Assembly (NCBI GenBank): GCA_034620365.1
Contig: JAQGEQ010000380.1
Location: forward strand, 124,001-188,000
Origin: Pegea sp. RAD2-039
Taxonomy: Eukaryota > Chordata > Thaliacea > Salpida > Salpidae
Reading direction: 5' to 3'
DNA length: 64,000 nucleotides
How positions within the stretch are numbered: the first letter of the stretch is position 1; each line of letters opens with the position of its first letter. The position numbers and the translations under genes are program-made. Under the pieces are notes generated by a model that had not been told where the DNA came from, ran no database searches, and was given only the letters and a program-made list of their open reading frames with translations. This document shows positions 26,038 to 37,600 of this stretch, piece by piece.

Positions 26038-27348
26038 TTAAATCTTAATTTGTTCACTTTTAGCTTCTGTTTCTTCTTTCACATATTTTTTTGAAACAAA
26101 TAAATTAAGAAGCCCAAAAAGAATAGTTTCAATGAATGAAAAACCCACAACTGCATATATAAGAGTTAAATGATTAAATCTAAAAATTTGTCCAATCACA
26201 AACGGTATCACCATTTCGCCCAATGAAGCACCAGAAACCATTATTGTAGCAGCCATACTAGTAACAGTTATATGCTGTTCTGCCCATGAAAATGCGGTTG
26301 CAAATAGTGTTGAAAAAGAAGCCGCGAATATAACAAAAGCTGTAAAGAGTAACCAATCAGAAGTTTTGTTCAGAAAAATAATAATGATTAGAATAACTGA
26401 AGCGGTACATAATCCTAAAAGGTTGACACACATTTGAACAGTTGATGTTGTTGTTATTGCAAATACAATTCCTATTGCACGAGCAACAGCAAAGCTAGAA
26501 AAAAAAGCTGTGTTTAAAGCTATAGCTTTGTCCTTGCTGAAATTGATTCCACAGCTGGTAGCAAAACTAAACAAATAAGTTTCCATTGAAGCTAACATTC
26601 CAACATAAAACATAAAAAATATAAAAAGAAGACAAAATATTTCATTCCGATTTTTATCGAGTGTTTTTCGCCGATTTTCTTTCCGAGATAATTTTGTTGC
26701 TTTAAAATTTTCTTTAATTGAAATGTAAAGATACAAAACAAATGTAATCGCAGGAACGATGGAATATATGAAGTAAGCCCATTTAAATGAAAGAACTTCT
26801 GGTTGAGAAAGGTTATAGGTTTTATTAGTAACATCACTTGAATTAAGTTCTTTAAATCTGCATCCAAGTTCTTCGGATGTTTTTTCTAAGGGTGTTAAAA
26901 AAGGGGCTGCTATAAACGGAGCCAATGTTGATCCAATTGCAAACGCAAACTTGACAAGATTGAGTAAAATCCCAGATTTTTCTTTCCATAGATCCAACAA
27001 TATAATATTTCCTGTTGTATCAGTAACTCCTTGAAGCAAGCCTTGAAGTCCGATAATTATTACTAATATAAAAATGTTTTGAACAAAAGGAATTACTATC
27101 AAGCCAACACTTAACAAAGCCACCCCAACACATAAGTAAAGATAAGGAGAAAGCCTTCTGTGTAGTAAACCACTGATAAGAGATCCAACAAGGTATCCAA
27201 ACCCTCGTCCGATCACAACACTTGAAAGTTTGGTGATGCTTGTGTTGAGGTTAAAAGCTAATGATGGTAAAGTTGGTCCCAAACCCGAAAAAGTGGCTCC
27301 TGTTGAGAAGTGTGTTAGAGCCAAAGCTACAGTTTTTAAATATTTCAT
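26038..27348 (-). CDS. Major facilitator superfamily transporter, MFSD4/NaGLT1-like
   Basis: 436-residue integral membrane protein in one exon. Hydrophobic segments along the whole length fit the 12-helix MFS fold. The first begins KYLKTVALALTHFSTGATF, followed by a GLGPTLPSLA loop. The motif-A-like loop is degenerate (GLLHRRLSPYLYL). TTGNIILLDLW after helix 4 and FAFAIGSTLAPFIAAPFL resemble the MFSD4 family (MFSD4B/NaGLT1 is a sodium-dependent glucose transporter). A long central hydrophilic loop carries SIKENFKATKLSRKENRRK. The C terminus is charged (EETEAKSEQIKI). Start is ATG 27346-27348; stop is TAA 26038-26040. Substrate cannot be read from sequence. It has no introns, unlike most neighbours. 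Confidence 0.8.
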   Translation of the reverse strand: MKYLKTVALALTHFSTGATFSGLGPTLPSLAFNLNTSITKLSSVVIGRGFGYLVGSLISGLLHRRLSPYLYLCVGVALLSVGLIVIPFVQNIFILVIIIGLQGLLQGVTDTTGNIILLDLWKEKSGILLNLVKFAFAIGSTLAPFIAAPFLTPLEKTSEELGCRFKELNSSDVTNKTYNLSQPEVLSFKWAYFIYSIVPAITFVLYLYISIKENFKATKLSRKENRRKTLDKNRNEIFCLLFIFFMFYVGMLASMETYLFSFATSCGINFSKDKAIALNTAFFSSFAVARAIGIVFAITTTSTVQMCVNLLGLCTASVILIIIIFLNKTSDWLLFTAFVIFAASFSTLFATAFSWAEQHITVTSMAATIMVSGASLGEMVIPFVIGQIFRFNHLTLIYAVVGFSFIETILFGLLNLFVSKKYVKEETEAKSEQIKI

Positions 27349-28490
27349 TTTTATATTTCTTTGATTGTGTAAAAAAGAAAGTAATGATCAAAGTTGTCAA
27401 AACATTTTTGCTTAATAACTTCAGTTTAATTTCTTAATATGATTATTTACTTACATAAATAAATTACCAAAATCACCTAATCACTTTACTAACAAGCTAA
27501 AAATTACAATTTTACGATTTTCACCGATTTTCCAGAAAATTTGAAATATTCGGCTAAAAACCCGCTAAGAGTATCTATAACTACAAGTTTCCATCTTATA
27601 AACTATTTTAAGTTATTATTTAGACTAACAATTATTTTTAAGTAAATCTGAACAGCGAAAACCACTAATCTAGATACAATTGGCAAACATTTTTTGAAGC
27701 TAAAAACTATTAAAAAGTAAAAACGAAGTTGAAAAGAAAACTCAAATAAGCTAACTATAGTATCTGATTGAAGCTTTATATATTCTTCTAAGTGTAATTG
27801 TGTAATTTATGTTTTTAATGTTCAGTATTCACTTGTATTAAATACTCAAAGTAAATAAATCATTTAAATTTAACATAAATGAAGTTAGATTGTTTTCATA
27901 AATAACGAAAATATTAGTAAATATTATAAACTAAGCTACTTCTTCCAATGAAAATGTATGGTAACTACTAACACCAAAACCAAAAAGAGCTCATTAATTT
28001 TCAACTAAACTTCAACAAATAAGCTTCAAGCTAAAGTAAGTTGATGCAATGTGCATATTAGTCAATAAATGTTTCTAGCAAAGTGGCAAAATATTAAAAA
28101 ATAAATAAGTTAACATCAAGCTCTGCAATCAAGCAATTATAGTTTGTTATTAAGCGGAAGGAGTAAAAAGGTCAACTCTGCATCAAGTTATTAAAGATTA
28201 TTTTATCCAGATTTCACCAGGTTGGTTTGACGCTAAAATAATTTACTAAAACTTAAAACGATTTGTGATTTATCTTTATTAGAAACAGATAAAAGTTATT
28301 AATTTTATTAAATAGATGATAAAAAGCTATTTATAGATATAATTTAAAGTTAATTTTTAAATTCAGTTTATTATTGTGAAAACTTGTTATTAATAAAAGC
28401 AGCTCTAAATATTTATTAAATCAAATCTTATCTTAAATTTCTGAAATTGATTTGTTATCAATATAGAAGTGATAAAATTTGATTTGGTGA
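27349..28490. other. Intergenic, AT-rich
   Basis: Upstream of the MFSD4-like gene, so its promoter should be at the left end. No open frame, repeat or RNA gene that I can support. Confidence 0.4.
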
Positions 28491-28660
28491 TTACGCTGAA
28501 ATATATCCATCCTGTTCATCAATTTCGTCAAAAGGTAAATTTGTAAATGCATCTTTATGACTTTTAGTAGCATAGAATCAGATAATTAGTCTCTTTTCAA
28601 ACACTTATAACAAATCAAACTCTGATCAATTTCACAGGTTGATGTCAAAATTGGTTCCAA
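28491..28660 (-). CDS. Possible small gene: two C-terminal exons, unrecognised
   Basis: A 70-base terminal exon (28491-28560, stop TAA at 28491-28493) encodes an acidic end (FTNLPFDEIDEQDGYISA). It joins in phase, through a 44-base GT-AG intron (28561-28604), to an upstream frame that reads TSTCEIDQSLICY. Both the phase and the intron size fit this genome. The upstream frame stays open to about 28800 but offers no start codon in phase, so the 5' end is unknown. No family recognised; the upper boundary given is only what looks coding. It may be a chance arrangement. Confidence 0.3.
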
Positions 28661-29429
28661 AACCAAAATAAAATCCAAAATCAAAATATTAAAAAGAGAG
28701 TTTGTTTTAAGAGTGAGTTTAAAATCAAAATCAAAGAAATAGTGGCAATAAGAAGAATAAACAGTATTTGAAAATGGGAAAATTTAGAATTGTTGAATAT
28801 TTCATAGCATTGAATCTTCTTTATAAAGCTTTTAGTTACAAATTAAAAGAATTTTGAGAAAGGTTTTACCTATTTGAAAGTATTCTAATTTTCAAATTTT
28901 TCTGGTTGTTAAACTTGGAACAAATCACTTTAACAACTTAACGAGAAAATTTGAATAAAGTAATGTGAACCTCTGGAAAAAAATAATTTTGGTAGATTAG
29001 TTTTGAAGTGAAAGCTGGAAATAATTTATAGTATAGTTTAAAGTAGTAAATTATCTCAGATAAATTTGTAATAGTTAATAAAATATTTCGAGGAAAATGA
29101 AGCTTTTTTTAAACTTTATGGTAAATATTTTTCGACTATTTTCTTCTTTTTTGTTTTCGGTCAATTAAGAAATATCTTAAATTATTTCTTAGCTGGATGA
29201 CTTTAGCTTTGATTAGTGAACCATTATGTGGCAGATTTTACTTGGCTAAATATTTAAACCGATACTTCATCATAAGTAGCTTTTTATGCTTCATAAAGCT
29301 TAAAAAGGAATTTCTTTAAAAAAAAAACTTTAATTCTTTCGATGTTTATCAAGATAAGATAGTTTCAAGAACAAAAGATTGAGTAATGCTTCTTTTAAAA
29401 TTCAAACAATAAAACATATCAAACAAGTT

Positions 29430-29790
29430 TGAGTTTTAGTAAGTCATCAATGCGACAAAGCAAGATCCATAAAAACTCAGGTAGAGGAGCCCTGTGAGTC
29501 TTATTGATGAAAACACCTTTAGAAGATTCAAAACTATAAATTTAAAGCCGGAGTTGGAGCCCTGTAGGCAGTTTGTCGCTTTACTCAGTGTCGTTCTGGC
29601 AGTACTTTCAACGCTAGCCGGACACAGCTGCATGAATCCGTTTGTTCCGCTGCATACCTTGTTGGCGTGATGAGTGGAATCTTACCGCATGGGCAACAAC
29701 TACATCACCATAATTTCTGCTTGGCTTACAGCCTGGCCGTTCTTGGCCGAAGTGGACCATACACGATTCTTTTCTACGGCCATTTTTTTC
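29430..29790. other. GC-rich island, unexplained
   Basis: About 300 bases of near-balanced composition inside very AT-rich DNA. Because stops are rare in it, several frames are open: plus strand about 80 codons (29565-29810), and minus strand from an ATG near 29797 (MAVEKNRVWSTSAKNGQAVS) and in a second minus frame. A ggagccctgt decamer occurs twice, about 70 bases apart (29487 and 29557). No frame resembles a family I know. Candidates are a transposon fragment, foreign DNA or a structural RNA. Confidence 0.3.
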
Positions 29791-30324
29791 TTGTATCTAA
29801 AATTACTTAAGAAATGATATAAAAATCAGAAGTATATTTTATGTGTAAAAGTGATTTTATATTTTCTTGATAATTTTTCAACAAACCTGACATTAAAGTT
29901 TATGTGAGTATTACAAACGATTACTACTTTGTTATTTAGCTTTTATATATTTAAGGAATTCTTCTTAAAATGGATTGAAAATAAATTTTTACAGATTTTA
30001 AAAGTTTCAAAATATTTTATTCATTTTGTGCTGAAGTTAATAATTTAGAACTTTAATCCAAAACCAAATGATCTAGATTAGGAATACAATCAGAGAATTC
30101 TTCAACCTGACAGCTTTTGATGATATTTAAGCTCCTAAGGTATGTTTTTGAAGCGGAAATACTCTATTTATTACTTCTAAATATTCTAAATTTTTACTTT
30201 ATAATTTTTATTTGAATAACTGATTTTGGCAACAAAATTTGTCAACTTATTAAAAAATTTTTAACGGTATTTGCATAATTGATTAAATTCTGAGGAATGT
30301 TTTTTAAACTTTAACTTTTAAAGG

Positions 30325-30520
30325 TTAAATTCGACAAAAAAGAAAATTCCAAAACAGGTGATAGATTTGGATGTAGTGATGGAACTTGAAAGAAGATTCC
30401 AAACTGTTGTGACCCCAAAGCCTACTGGGTGTTATTGAAGTTGTTGAGTAGAATGATTTGAAATGACCAACTTCTGATAAACTATAATTAACCAATAAGA
30501 ATTTAAAAGAAATATAAAAT
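30325..30520 (+). repeat. Dispersed repeat, copy 2
   Basis: About 190 bases matching the inverted sequence of 33130-33300. The plus strand reads KKENSKTGDRFGCSDGT, then a stop where the copy at 33 kb has Trp, then KKIPNCCDPKA. Similarity continues through the 3' flank (ttggttaattat versus aaccaataagaatttaaaag on the other strand), so the repeat extends beyond the reading frame. Upstream parts of the family are missing. Confidence 0.7.
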
Positions 30521-31290
30521 TTTAGATATTTTTCTGAAAGTAATTAAAAGTTGATTATTTGTCAGTAGAAAATTTAAAATGTTTAGAATATAAAGAAAAC
30601 CATAGAATTGCTGATTAGCTACTAAAAATGAACATTTTTGTAAAGATAAGTTGTGATTTAGTAACCGAATTAAAGAATTTTAAGGTTAAAGATGTAATAC
30701 GCTTTATTTATTCAAGATTTTTATTGTTTTGTGCAAACTTTAAAACACATTTCGAATCTTAAATAATTTCAAAGCTGAATATTGGAAACTACAAACTAGT
30801 GAAAAAAGACATAAACTCAATAGTTAGACATAAACTCTTTTTAATGAAACATACAACCATGTTGTTAGTTATATACAAAAAATATTTTGTAAGAAAGGAA
30901 TTTTTGCAATTCATTTTAAATAATATAATTTTACAGTTAATGAGTTTTTAGAAATTTGTTTGTTTTTTTGCTTTTTGTGTTTTTCAGAATGCAATTTGAT
31001 ATTGCTAAAATCTGAGCAATCAGACAATCTATTTACTTTAGTTTAGCAAATATGATTTAGTGGCACAAATCTTAAATGATGTGTTTCACATTGAGTTACT
31101 AAAATTGTTTTCTAACCATAGGTACTTCGTAGATATTTTCAATTAACCACATTTGCTTTGTAAGTCATAACTAACTTTTTGTATCTGATGCATTTGTTTT
31201 GATGATTTCTTTATGGGTTATTAAAAATCTATCTTATCACAATTACTCTAATCATTTATTTTAAATGCCTTATAAAAATCAAATATAGAT

Positions 31291-31497
31291 TTAATTCAGT
31301 TTTAATGTTGATAACTTTTCGGCTTCTTCGATATAAGGTTTGTATAGGAAGGAACCCTTTTTTCTGTAAAGCTTTTTTGGTTTATATTCACACTTTTCAT
31401 CAACATTTGAAGTTCCTTGAAAGCTTCTTTTCCTTAAAGCATTTCTTATAAAACTTGGGTTCAGTTTTTTTGTGATTTCCAGAAAAATTTTAATCTT
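31291..31497 (-). CDS. Terminal exon of an unrecognised gene
   Basis: Preceded by a clean acceptor (aaaacttttttag on the minus strand), a 207-base stretch is open in one frame for 68 codons to TAA at 31291-31293. The product is lysine/arginine-rich with a dibasic run (NALRKRSFQGTSNVDEKC) and ends KPYIEEAEKLSTLKLN. Such a long open frame with varied codons is unusual in this AT-rich context. It has no Met, so at least one exon lies upstream. An ATG near 31731 (MKSKYLH) could join in phase but is not convincing. No family recognised. Confidence 0.38.
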   Translation of the reverse strand, partial: KIKIFLEITKKLNPSFIRNALRKRSFQGTSNVDEKCEYKPKKLYRKKGSFLYKPYIEEAEKLSTLKLN

Positions 31498-32297
31498 CTA
31501 AAAAGTTTTTAATTTGAAACTTATTTAAATCAGCTAAAAATTGTTTTTATAATTTCTAGTTCTGTAAAGGTTTAAAATAAACTTTTTACAAGTTAATCCA
31601 AAAAAAACTAAATCAAAACTTATAAAGAATTGCAAAAAATTTGATGTTATTGCGTTTTTAATATATACAAAAATTGAATTATTAAATCAGTAAGAAGTTC
31701 AGGTTGCTTTTATACATGCAAATATTTGGACTTCATTTTTCTTTCTAAATGAAATGATTTAAAATTTCAACTTATTTAGAAAGTAGTGAGTTTGCACATT
31801 TTCTTAAATATATTTTCCCGATTTAACTTTGCAAATCCGAACACAAATGCGACAAACTGTAAACAAAATATAAATTTTCAATTTAACTTTTAGAAGTATA
31901 AAGAACCTTTTCTGAAAGTTACTTTTAAATAATTAACATTTTAATTATTTAAAACTTTGTGGTCTAACCTCTGAATTTTTTAGGGATGATGAGTTGTTAC
32001 AATTTTTGAAAGTGTACCATCAAAAAATGTAAATTAGTCATCATAATTGTCTACTTTTTTGTTCTAATTAGTAAAAAATTTTATTTTCTCAAAAATAATT
32101 TTGTAAAAAGATTTTAAAAAAGCAATTAAAAAATGTAAAATTAAATTTGATACAAACAATAGTTTTAAAAATTATTAAATTATAATTATTAATTATCAAC
32201 AGTTTTAAATTACTTTGTAATAATAAATTGCTATTTATTAAAATTATTTAATTTATATATAAATTTTAATATCGAAAAAGGATGTTATTTATCATAT

Positions 32298-32652
32298 TCA
32301 ATTAGTTTTCTTAAAAGTCTCAAAAGCCAACAAACCATAAGAAGAAGATTTATTTTCCAAAGCTCTGCATCTGTGACTATTGAAGAGATTACAATCAAAC
32401 CAATGAAGACAAAATCTTTTTATAAACTTTGGAACCCCGGTAGTCTTTCCGACTAACGAATCAAATCCTAAAAATAATTATTGGTTTATTTCAGTAACTT
32501 TATCTAGATTTATAAAAACTAAGTTATTTTTCGAATAAATTTGTTTGTAAATAAAAAGTTGTTTTAATAAACAAACTTGAAGATTGGTTTCGACTATCTG
32601 ATAATTTGAAGCCTACAACTAACAGAAAAGCAATAAAAAATTGCACCCTCAT
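32298..32652 (-). CDS. Small secreted protein, 81 residues, unrecognised
   Basis: Two exons: 32577-32652 (76 bases) and 32298-32467 (170 bases), joined by a 109-base GT-AG intron. The total is 246 bases, exactly 82 codons including TGA at 32298-32300. The N terminus is a typical signal peptide (MRVQFFIAFLLVVGFKLSDS), with a likely cut after about residue 20. The mature part has Lys-Arg at residues 42-43 and three cysteines at 45, 51 and 59 (FCLHWFDCNLFNSHRC). An odd cysteine count suggests a dimer or one free thiol. Cleavage at Lys-Arg would release a cysteine-containing C-terminal peptide. No known family recognised. It lies next to repeat copy 3 in gene-poor sequence. Expression is not shown by sequence alone. 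Confidence 0.6.
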
Positions 32653-33099
32653 CTTTTGTTGATGTCAGATTGAAGTGTAATATTTTTCAGGTTAACAGTT
32701 TATTTTTTCATTTCTTTTTTCTCAAATAGTTCATCATTTTCTTTAAATTGGTTAAAATTTAAGTTCCTCAAATTTCAAGCTTTTACGTTTCAACCTTTTT
32801 TTCAACCAGAAAATGGAAGATAGATTGATCAGATGAAATATTTTCAACCACATTTTCTTAAAATTGTCTTTGTACATTGCAACAGTACATTGTCATGAAA
32901 GACTTGAGTATCTTCATCTCTCATGATTTCAAATGGACTCGCCACTTAAAATATTTATTGAGAATTAGTTCAGTTACTTAATATCAACTTATCATTTTTG
33001 AATATTTTTAAAGGTTTGCATTTTCTCCCACCTCGTAGTACTACTATTTACTACTATTTAAAATTATGAAATAATTCCCTCACCTTAGCTTCAATGACT

Positions 33100-33780
33100 T
33101 CTTTAAAGATTGTAATCTTTCATATGTCCTCGGCGGTCCATAATTTCTTTTAAATTCTTGTTGGTTAATTATAATTGATCAAAAGTTCGTCATTTAAAAC
33201 AACTTTAATAACACCCAGTAGACTAACAGCTTTGGGGTCACAACAGTTTGAAATCTTCTTCCAAACTTCATCACTACATCCAAATCTATCATCAGTTTTG
33301 GAATTTTCTTTAAAAATATGATTTAAGTAATTTTGTTGGCAAGTTGTATATAATGATGCCAGCTTCTTCATTTTCTTCACTCATTTGGTGCTTTTGGTTC
33401 ATAACTTATACCTCTGCAGTGTTTCTATTTATTTAACATTGTTTATGAAAAACTGTGATACTTAAAACCTTTTCATTATCTCTCTGCTCATATTCTTTTG
33501 TGTTCGCTTCAATATAAATTTTATTTACCTTTTTTATCGGATAATGAAATAAAGATCTGATGAAACAATTGTGGATGTTTTTTATTGATTTTGATAAAAT
33601 GTGATACTTAAAACCTTTTCATTATCTTTCTGCTCATAATGATTTTGTTCGCTCTGTGAAAGATGTGTAATTTGTCATCTGCAGCCATGCGTTGAATAAA
33701 ATAAATAGATTTAAAGGCTGAACCTGATAAGCGTTCATCGTTTAGTCTGAAGCAGTTGGACGTTTGAATACAAACATAAA
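33100..33780 (-). repeat. Dispersed repeat, copy 3 (longest), with a 71-codon open frame
   Basis: Best-preserved copy of the family. On the minus strand it carries an upstream open stretch (about 33640-33780, including KSIYFIQRMAADDK), a duplicated segment of about 60 bases (33443-33510 and 33590-33655, encoding YEQRDNEKVLSIT-like sequence), and an open frame at 33165-33380. That last frame reads LASLYTTCQQNYLNHIF, KENSKTDDRFGCSDEVW and KKISNCCDPKAVSLLG. An alternative frame over its start reads SEENEEAGIIIYNLPTKLL. The parts could be exons of one gene joined by short introns, but no complete gene could be built. No transposase, reverse transcriptase or terminal repeat is visible. Confidence 0.7.
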
Positions 33781-34149
33781 AACAATTATTTAGTTATTTA
33801 AGATTATTCAAATCAGTTTAAAAATGTTTTACAATGTGTTTACAAATAAAAAAACTCAATATGGATAAAAAATCTAAATCTAACAACAAAATATTCGACT
33901 TTTGAAATAAGTTTAAATATGGAAATATCTTTTCATGTTTCACATTTTTGATAAATTCCCGCTTTTACAGATAGTACCTTGGTTTGTTCTTGAAATTTAG
34001 TAAAGTTATAGCTTCAGCAACAGCTAAGAAGATTATGACAAAGTAAATGACATCATATATCAAACATATGAATGAAAAAGTTAAAAATTTTACTTGGTTA
34101 TAGTAAGTCCTAAGTTGACTACTTGTTTATATGATTATAATCATTAATT

Positions 34150-36520
34150 TCAGTAAACGCATAACAGGGTGCCTGAAGAGAGCACTCCCGCTAACACACA
34201 TTCTCACAAATAATACCTTATTAATTAAGTTAGAAATATAGAAAGCAAAAGATGCAACACATGGCATTTCAGTAATCCTCAAAACATGTAACAGTGAATG
34301 GTTACATAGAATGTTAATAATATAAAAAAGAGAAAAAAATCACAGTTTAGAAATGACAATGTTGGCAATATTAAAACGGTTCAACTTCTGCTTGAACAAC
34401 ACGAGTGACTCTGACATGACAATATCTGATGGCAGCTGGTTCCAAGTACTAATTGTTAGTATAAGAGAAATTTTGCTCTTATTAACGTACCAGGTGATAT
34501 GAGCTTTTTAAGATGTAATGTGTGTCGTCTGAGTTGAGATGATTTAAGTTTAAGGCTAATGGAAAAGAAAGCATCGAATTGAAGGTTAACTAAATTGTAA
34601 AGTTAAATGTTGCCTGAACAGATTCGATTTTGTTGATACCACCAACTTGATATAGCATCCATGCACTATACTTACTGTACACTGTTTCAAGAATTGGACG
34701 TACGTACGGATAAAGAAGTATGAAACCTTAGAATTAAGGGTTTTAAGATAAGGTAGACAAGACTGATTGATTTTGCTAAAATTTTGGAAACATAATTGTG
34801 TCATTTAAAGTCAGATGATAGGGTAATGCCAAGGTCTAGGACCGAAGATATTTGTTGAATAATAAATACATTGATGGAATATTGGTTCAAGCAATTTAAA
34901 GTTGGTTTACGGAAAAAAGTTCAGACTTTGTGGGCTGGATTCTGAGCTGCTAGTTAATACACAAGTTTTCTATAGTGTGTAGTGCAGTTTGAAGTTATAA
35001 AGGATTGCAAGATTATAGCTTGATGTCATCTGCATACACAAACACACTGATATCATCTACTGCTACTAGTCTTCTGATGAGGTCTTCAGTGAAAACTAAA
35101 AAGAGAAAGGGACCCATAACAGAACCCTGAAGAACACCACTAGTGATTTGACTGGAAGTAGATAAAGATCTTTCTACACGAGTTTGTTGGGTTCTACCTG
35201 ATAGGTAATCTTCAATCCACTGTAAGATAAAGCTGTTGATTTTGACATCAGATATTAGATAGTGATCCATCAAATGACTGGTTATATGATTGTGAATGAT
35301 ATGCTCTTCTGTTCTGCAGGTAACTAAAGTCAGCGAAAGTGGTCTGTAGTTGAGTACAGTGTTTATGGGACCTTTTTTATGAATAGGAGTAATGATAGCC
35401 TTCTTCCAGTTTTGTGGATATCTTCCTCGCCTCAGAGTGATGTTAAAGAGAAAGTAGTTTTCTTAAAAAAAAGTAGGCATCTGGTCGGAGGTATTGGAAA
35501 CTGATGATTTTATAAAAGAAATAGCCTTATCTACCTGCATGTCAAGACCTATCATTTAACATTTAAAAAAATGTCGGAGTAGGAAAGAGAAGGAGTATTG
35601 CCATCATAAGTTATAAAAACGCTATTGAATTGATGGTTTAGCAATTCAGCTTTATTCTTTGTTTCCATCACAAGCTGATTGCTGTTATCAAGCAAGGGAG
35701 GTGTTTGAGATCTCGCCTTAAGCTTGTTATTTATGAAACCAAAAAACGTCATCTTGTTAGGCGAAGATAAGGCTGCTCTTTCTCTTTCTAAGTAGAATCT
35801 AGAAATAAAATTTTTGTAAACTATACAAAGATCTTTGTACAGAGATTTGATGAAAAGGGTCTGCTTTGGTTTTCTTATAAATGAGTTTTTTTAATGTTGT
35901 AATTTCCTTAACTATTTGGGCAAATGTGACTTTTTGCTGACTCGATAAAAAGTTATGAATTCTCAATTGACTCTTAAACGATGTTAGTAAGCATAGAGTA
36001 AATAGTATTGATGTCTTCGGTAGAGTTGAAAACAGAAACCCAGTTAATAACTGATATAAACTTAAAGATACCATCATAATTTACATGAAAAAAATTCCAT
36101 TTGCTTGAATTTTTAACCTTCATGGAAAAAGTTTGATGAAAGTACATATAACACAAGAAAATTTGGACTTTGAGTAATGAAAATCGAAAGCGATAGTTTC
36201 AAATCCTGGATGATTAATAGCATCGATCTGAGTTCTGGCCATCTTAGGTACCAGCAATGTTGTGTAAATTACGCAAACACCACCGCCTTTGTCACACAGT
36301 CTATCACAACACAAAACACAAAAAAGATCACCGTCAACCAAAAAAAGAATCAGGATACAACGGTTTCAACCAAGTTTTAGTAATAAAAACAAATGCGAAA
36401 TTTTGAGAATGCAAAAGAGCTTTCAATTGGAAAATTTTGTTAATAATCGACCGTGCGTTGAAGAACATACTAAGAACGATTATAAAATACTTTTAGATTA
36501 AAGTACCTAAATTAAAGAAA
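34150..36520 (-). mobile_element. LINE copy 2, CR1/L2/Jockey-type, with endonuclease and RT remnants
   Basis: Most complete copy in domain content. From its 5' side (high coordinate): an APE-type endonuclease N terminus near 36.38-36.50 kb (NARSIINKIFQLKALLHSQ, then TWLKPLYPDS); CDRLCDKGGGVCVIY near 36.25-36.32 kb; a linker; reverse transcriptase remnants including YLSGRTQQTRVERSLSTSSQ and the catalytic YADD near 35.02 kb; then the C-terminal region to 34.15 kb with the shared 3' block. Several frameshifts and stops interrupt ORF2, for example a frame change at a T-run near 36340-36350 between the endonuclease pieces. Same orientation as the other three copies. Confidence 0.88.
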
Positions 36521-37600
36521 TTGAATTTCTATAAGAAACTTTATGATTTTTTCTTTAGCCTCCAAATATTCCATTAAAACGAAATCAGAACATGAGCTTT
36601 ATTTGGAGAAAGTTCACTTCAACAAATAATACTTTATTTATAGTGAGATTAGTATTTCTAGTCTATATACAAATCAATCAATAATATAAAAGAAGAACAA
36701 CAAAAATATTTAAGTTTCAGTTTTATAACTAATTTCCTAATATTTATTTAGTTTTAAATAAAAACTAAAAATTTATGTGAAGAAAAAACCGAATCAAACA
36801 CAACCAAATGTGTAGGTGTTATCAATATATCAATTCCTTTAAAATGATCGCAGCAACTTTGTGATTCCTTATTTATTTAAAATTAATATATTCAAATCAA
36901 AAATTAATGAAGGTTTCCGTTAAATGTATTTTTATTTAAAGCAGTTTTTGACATAACTGTTTACTTAGAATTAAATTTATCGTAGTTTGTTTCTGGATAT
37001 TCATAACAAAAAGCCATTTTATACGTTCTATAAACTCTTTAACACGAGGTAAAGTTACTTCAGGCAGTAGGTAGTTACTGAGATATTTAAAAAAAATCTC
37101 GTTTATTATATTTTATTTTAATAATTTTCTGTATTTCTAAAGTTTTATATTTTTTCATTAATTTTCTAGGTTTTTATATAATTTTTTTTTAGCTGAGTTT
37201 TCATCTTTTTGTAGAGTATAAAGCAGTTTTAATTCATTTATAATTTTTCTGAATTCATATTTGTACTACTAAAGATTTTTTTATGAAAATTATTTTTAAA
37301 TCTTTTTTATAACAGCAATTTTGCAATATTTTTAAAATTAATATTCTAATAGATATATCATTTTATTATTTAGCTTTATTAAGTTATGAATATTTGAAAT
37401 AATTTAATAAATACTTGTTAAAACATTTAGTAAAAAATTCTACTAATATAACTTTTTACTATTTTTATTTTATAAATGTTATTTAAAAATTATTTTCATA
37501 TTTTTATTTATTTAAAGTTATTTTTTTAAATTATTATTATAATTAATTTTTTTCTGTCCCTTATTGTTTCTTAGTTATATTTTATAAATTATTTTTCAAG
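36521..37600. other. Intergenic, AT-rich, upstream of DDX47
   Basis: About 1.1 kb of A/T-run sequence with no open frame. It should contain the DDX47 promoter and 5' UTR. No specific element recognised. Confidence 0.4.

Noticed and set aside
28605-28830. Signal-peptide-like start (MKYSTILNFPIF…) upstream of the small-gene exons at 28.5 kb
   Set aside because: Its frame ends in TGA before any usable donor site, so it cannot be joined to the downstream exons.
33165-33380. F-box domain in the dispersed repeat (IIIYNLPTKLLKSYF)
   Set aside because: Only the first few residues resemble an F-box, the rest of the motif is missing, and the alternative frame is equally open.
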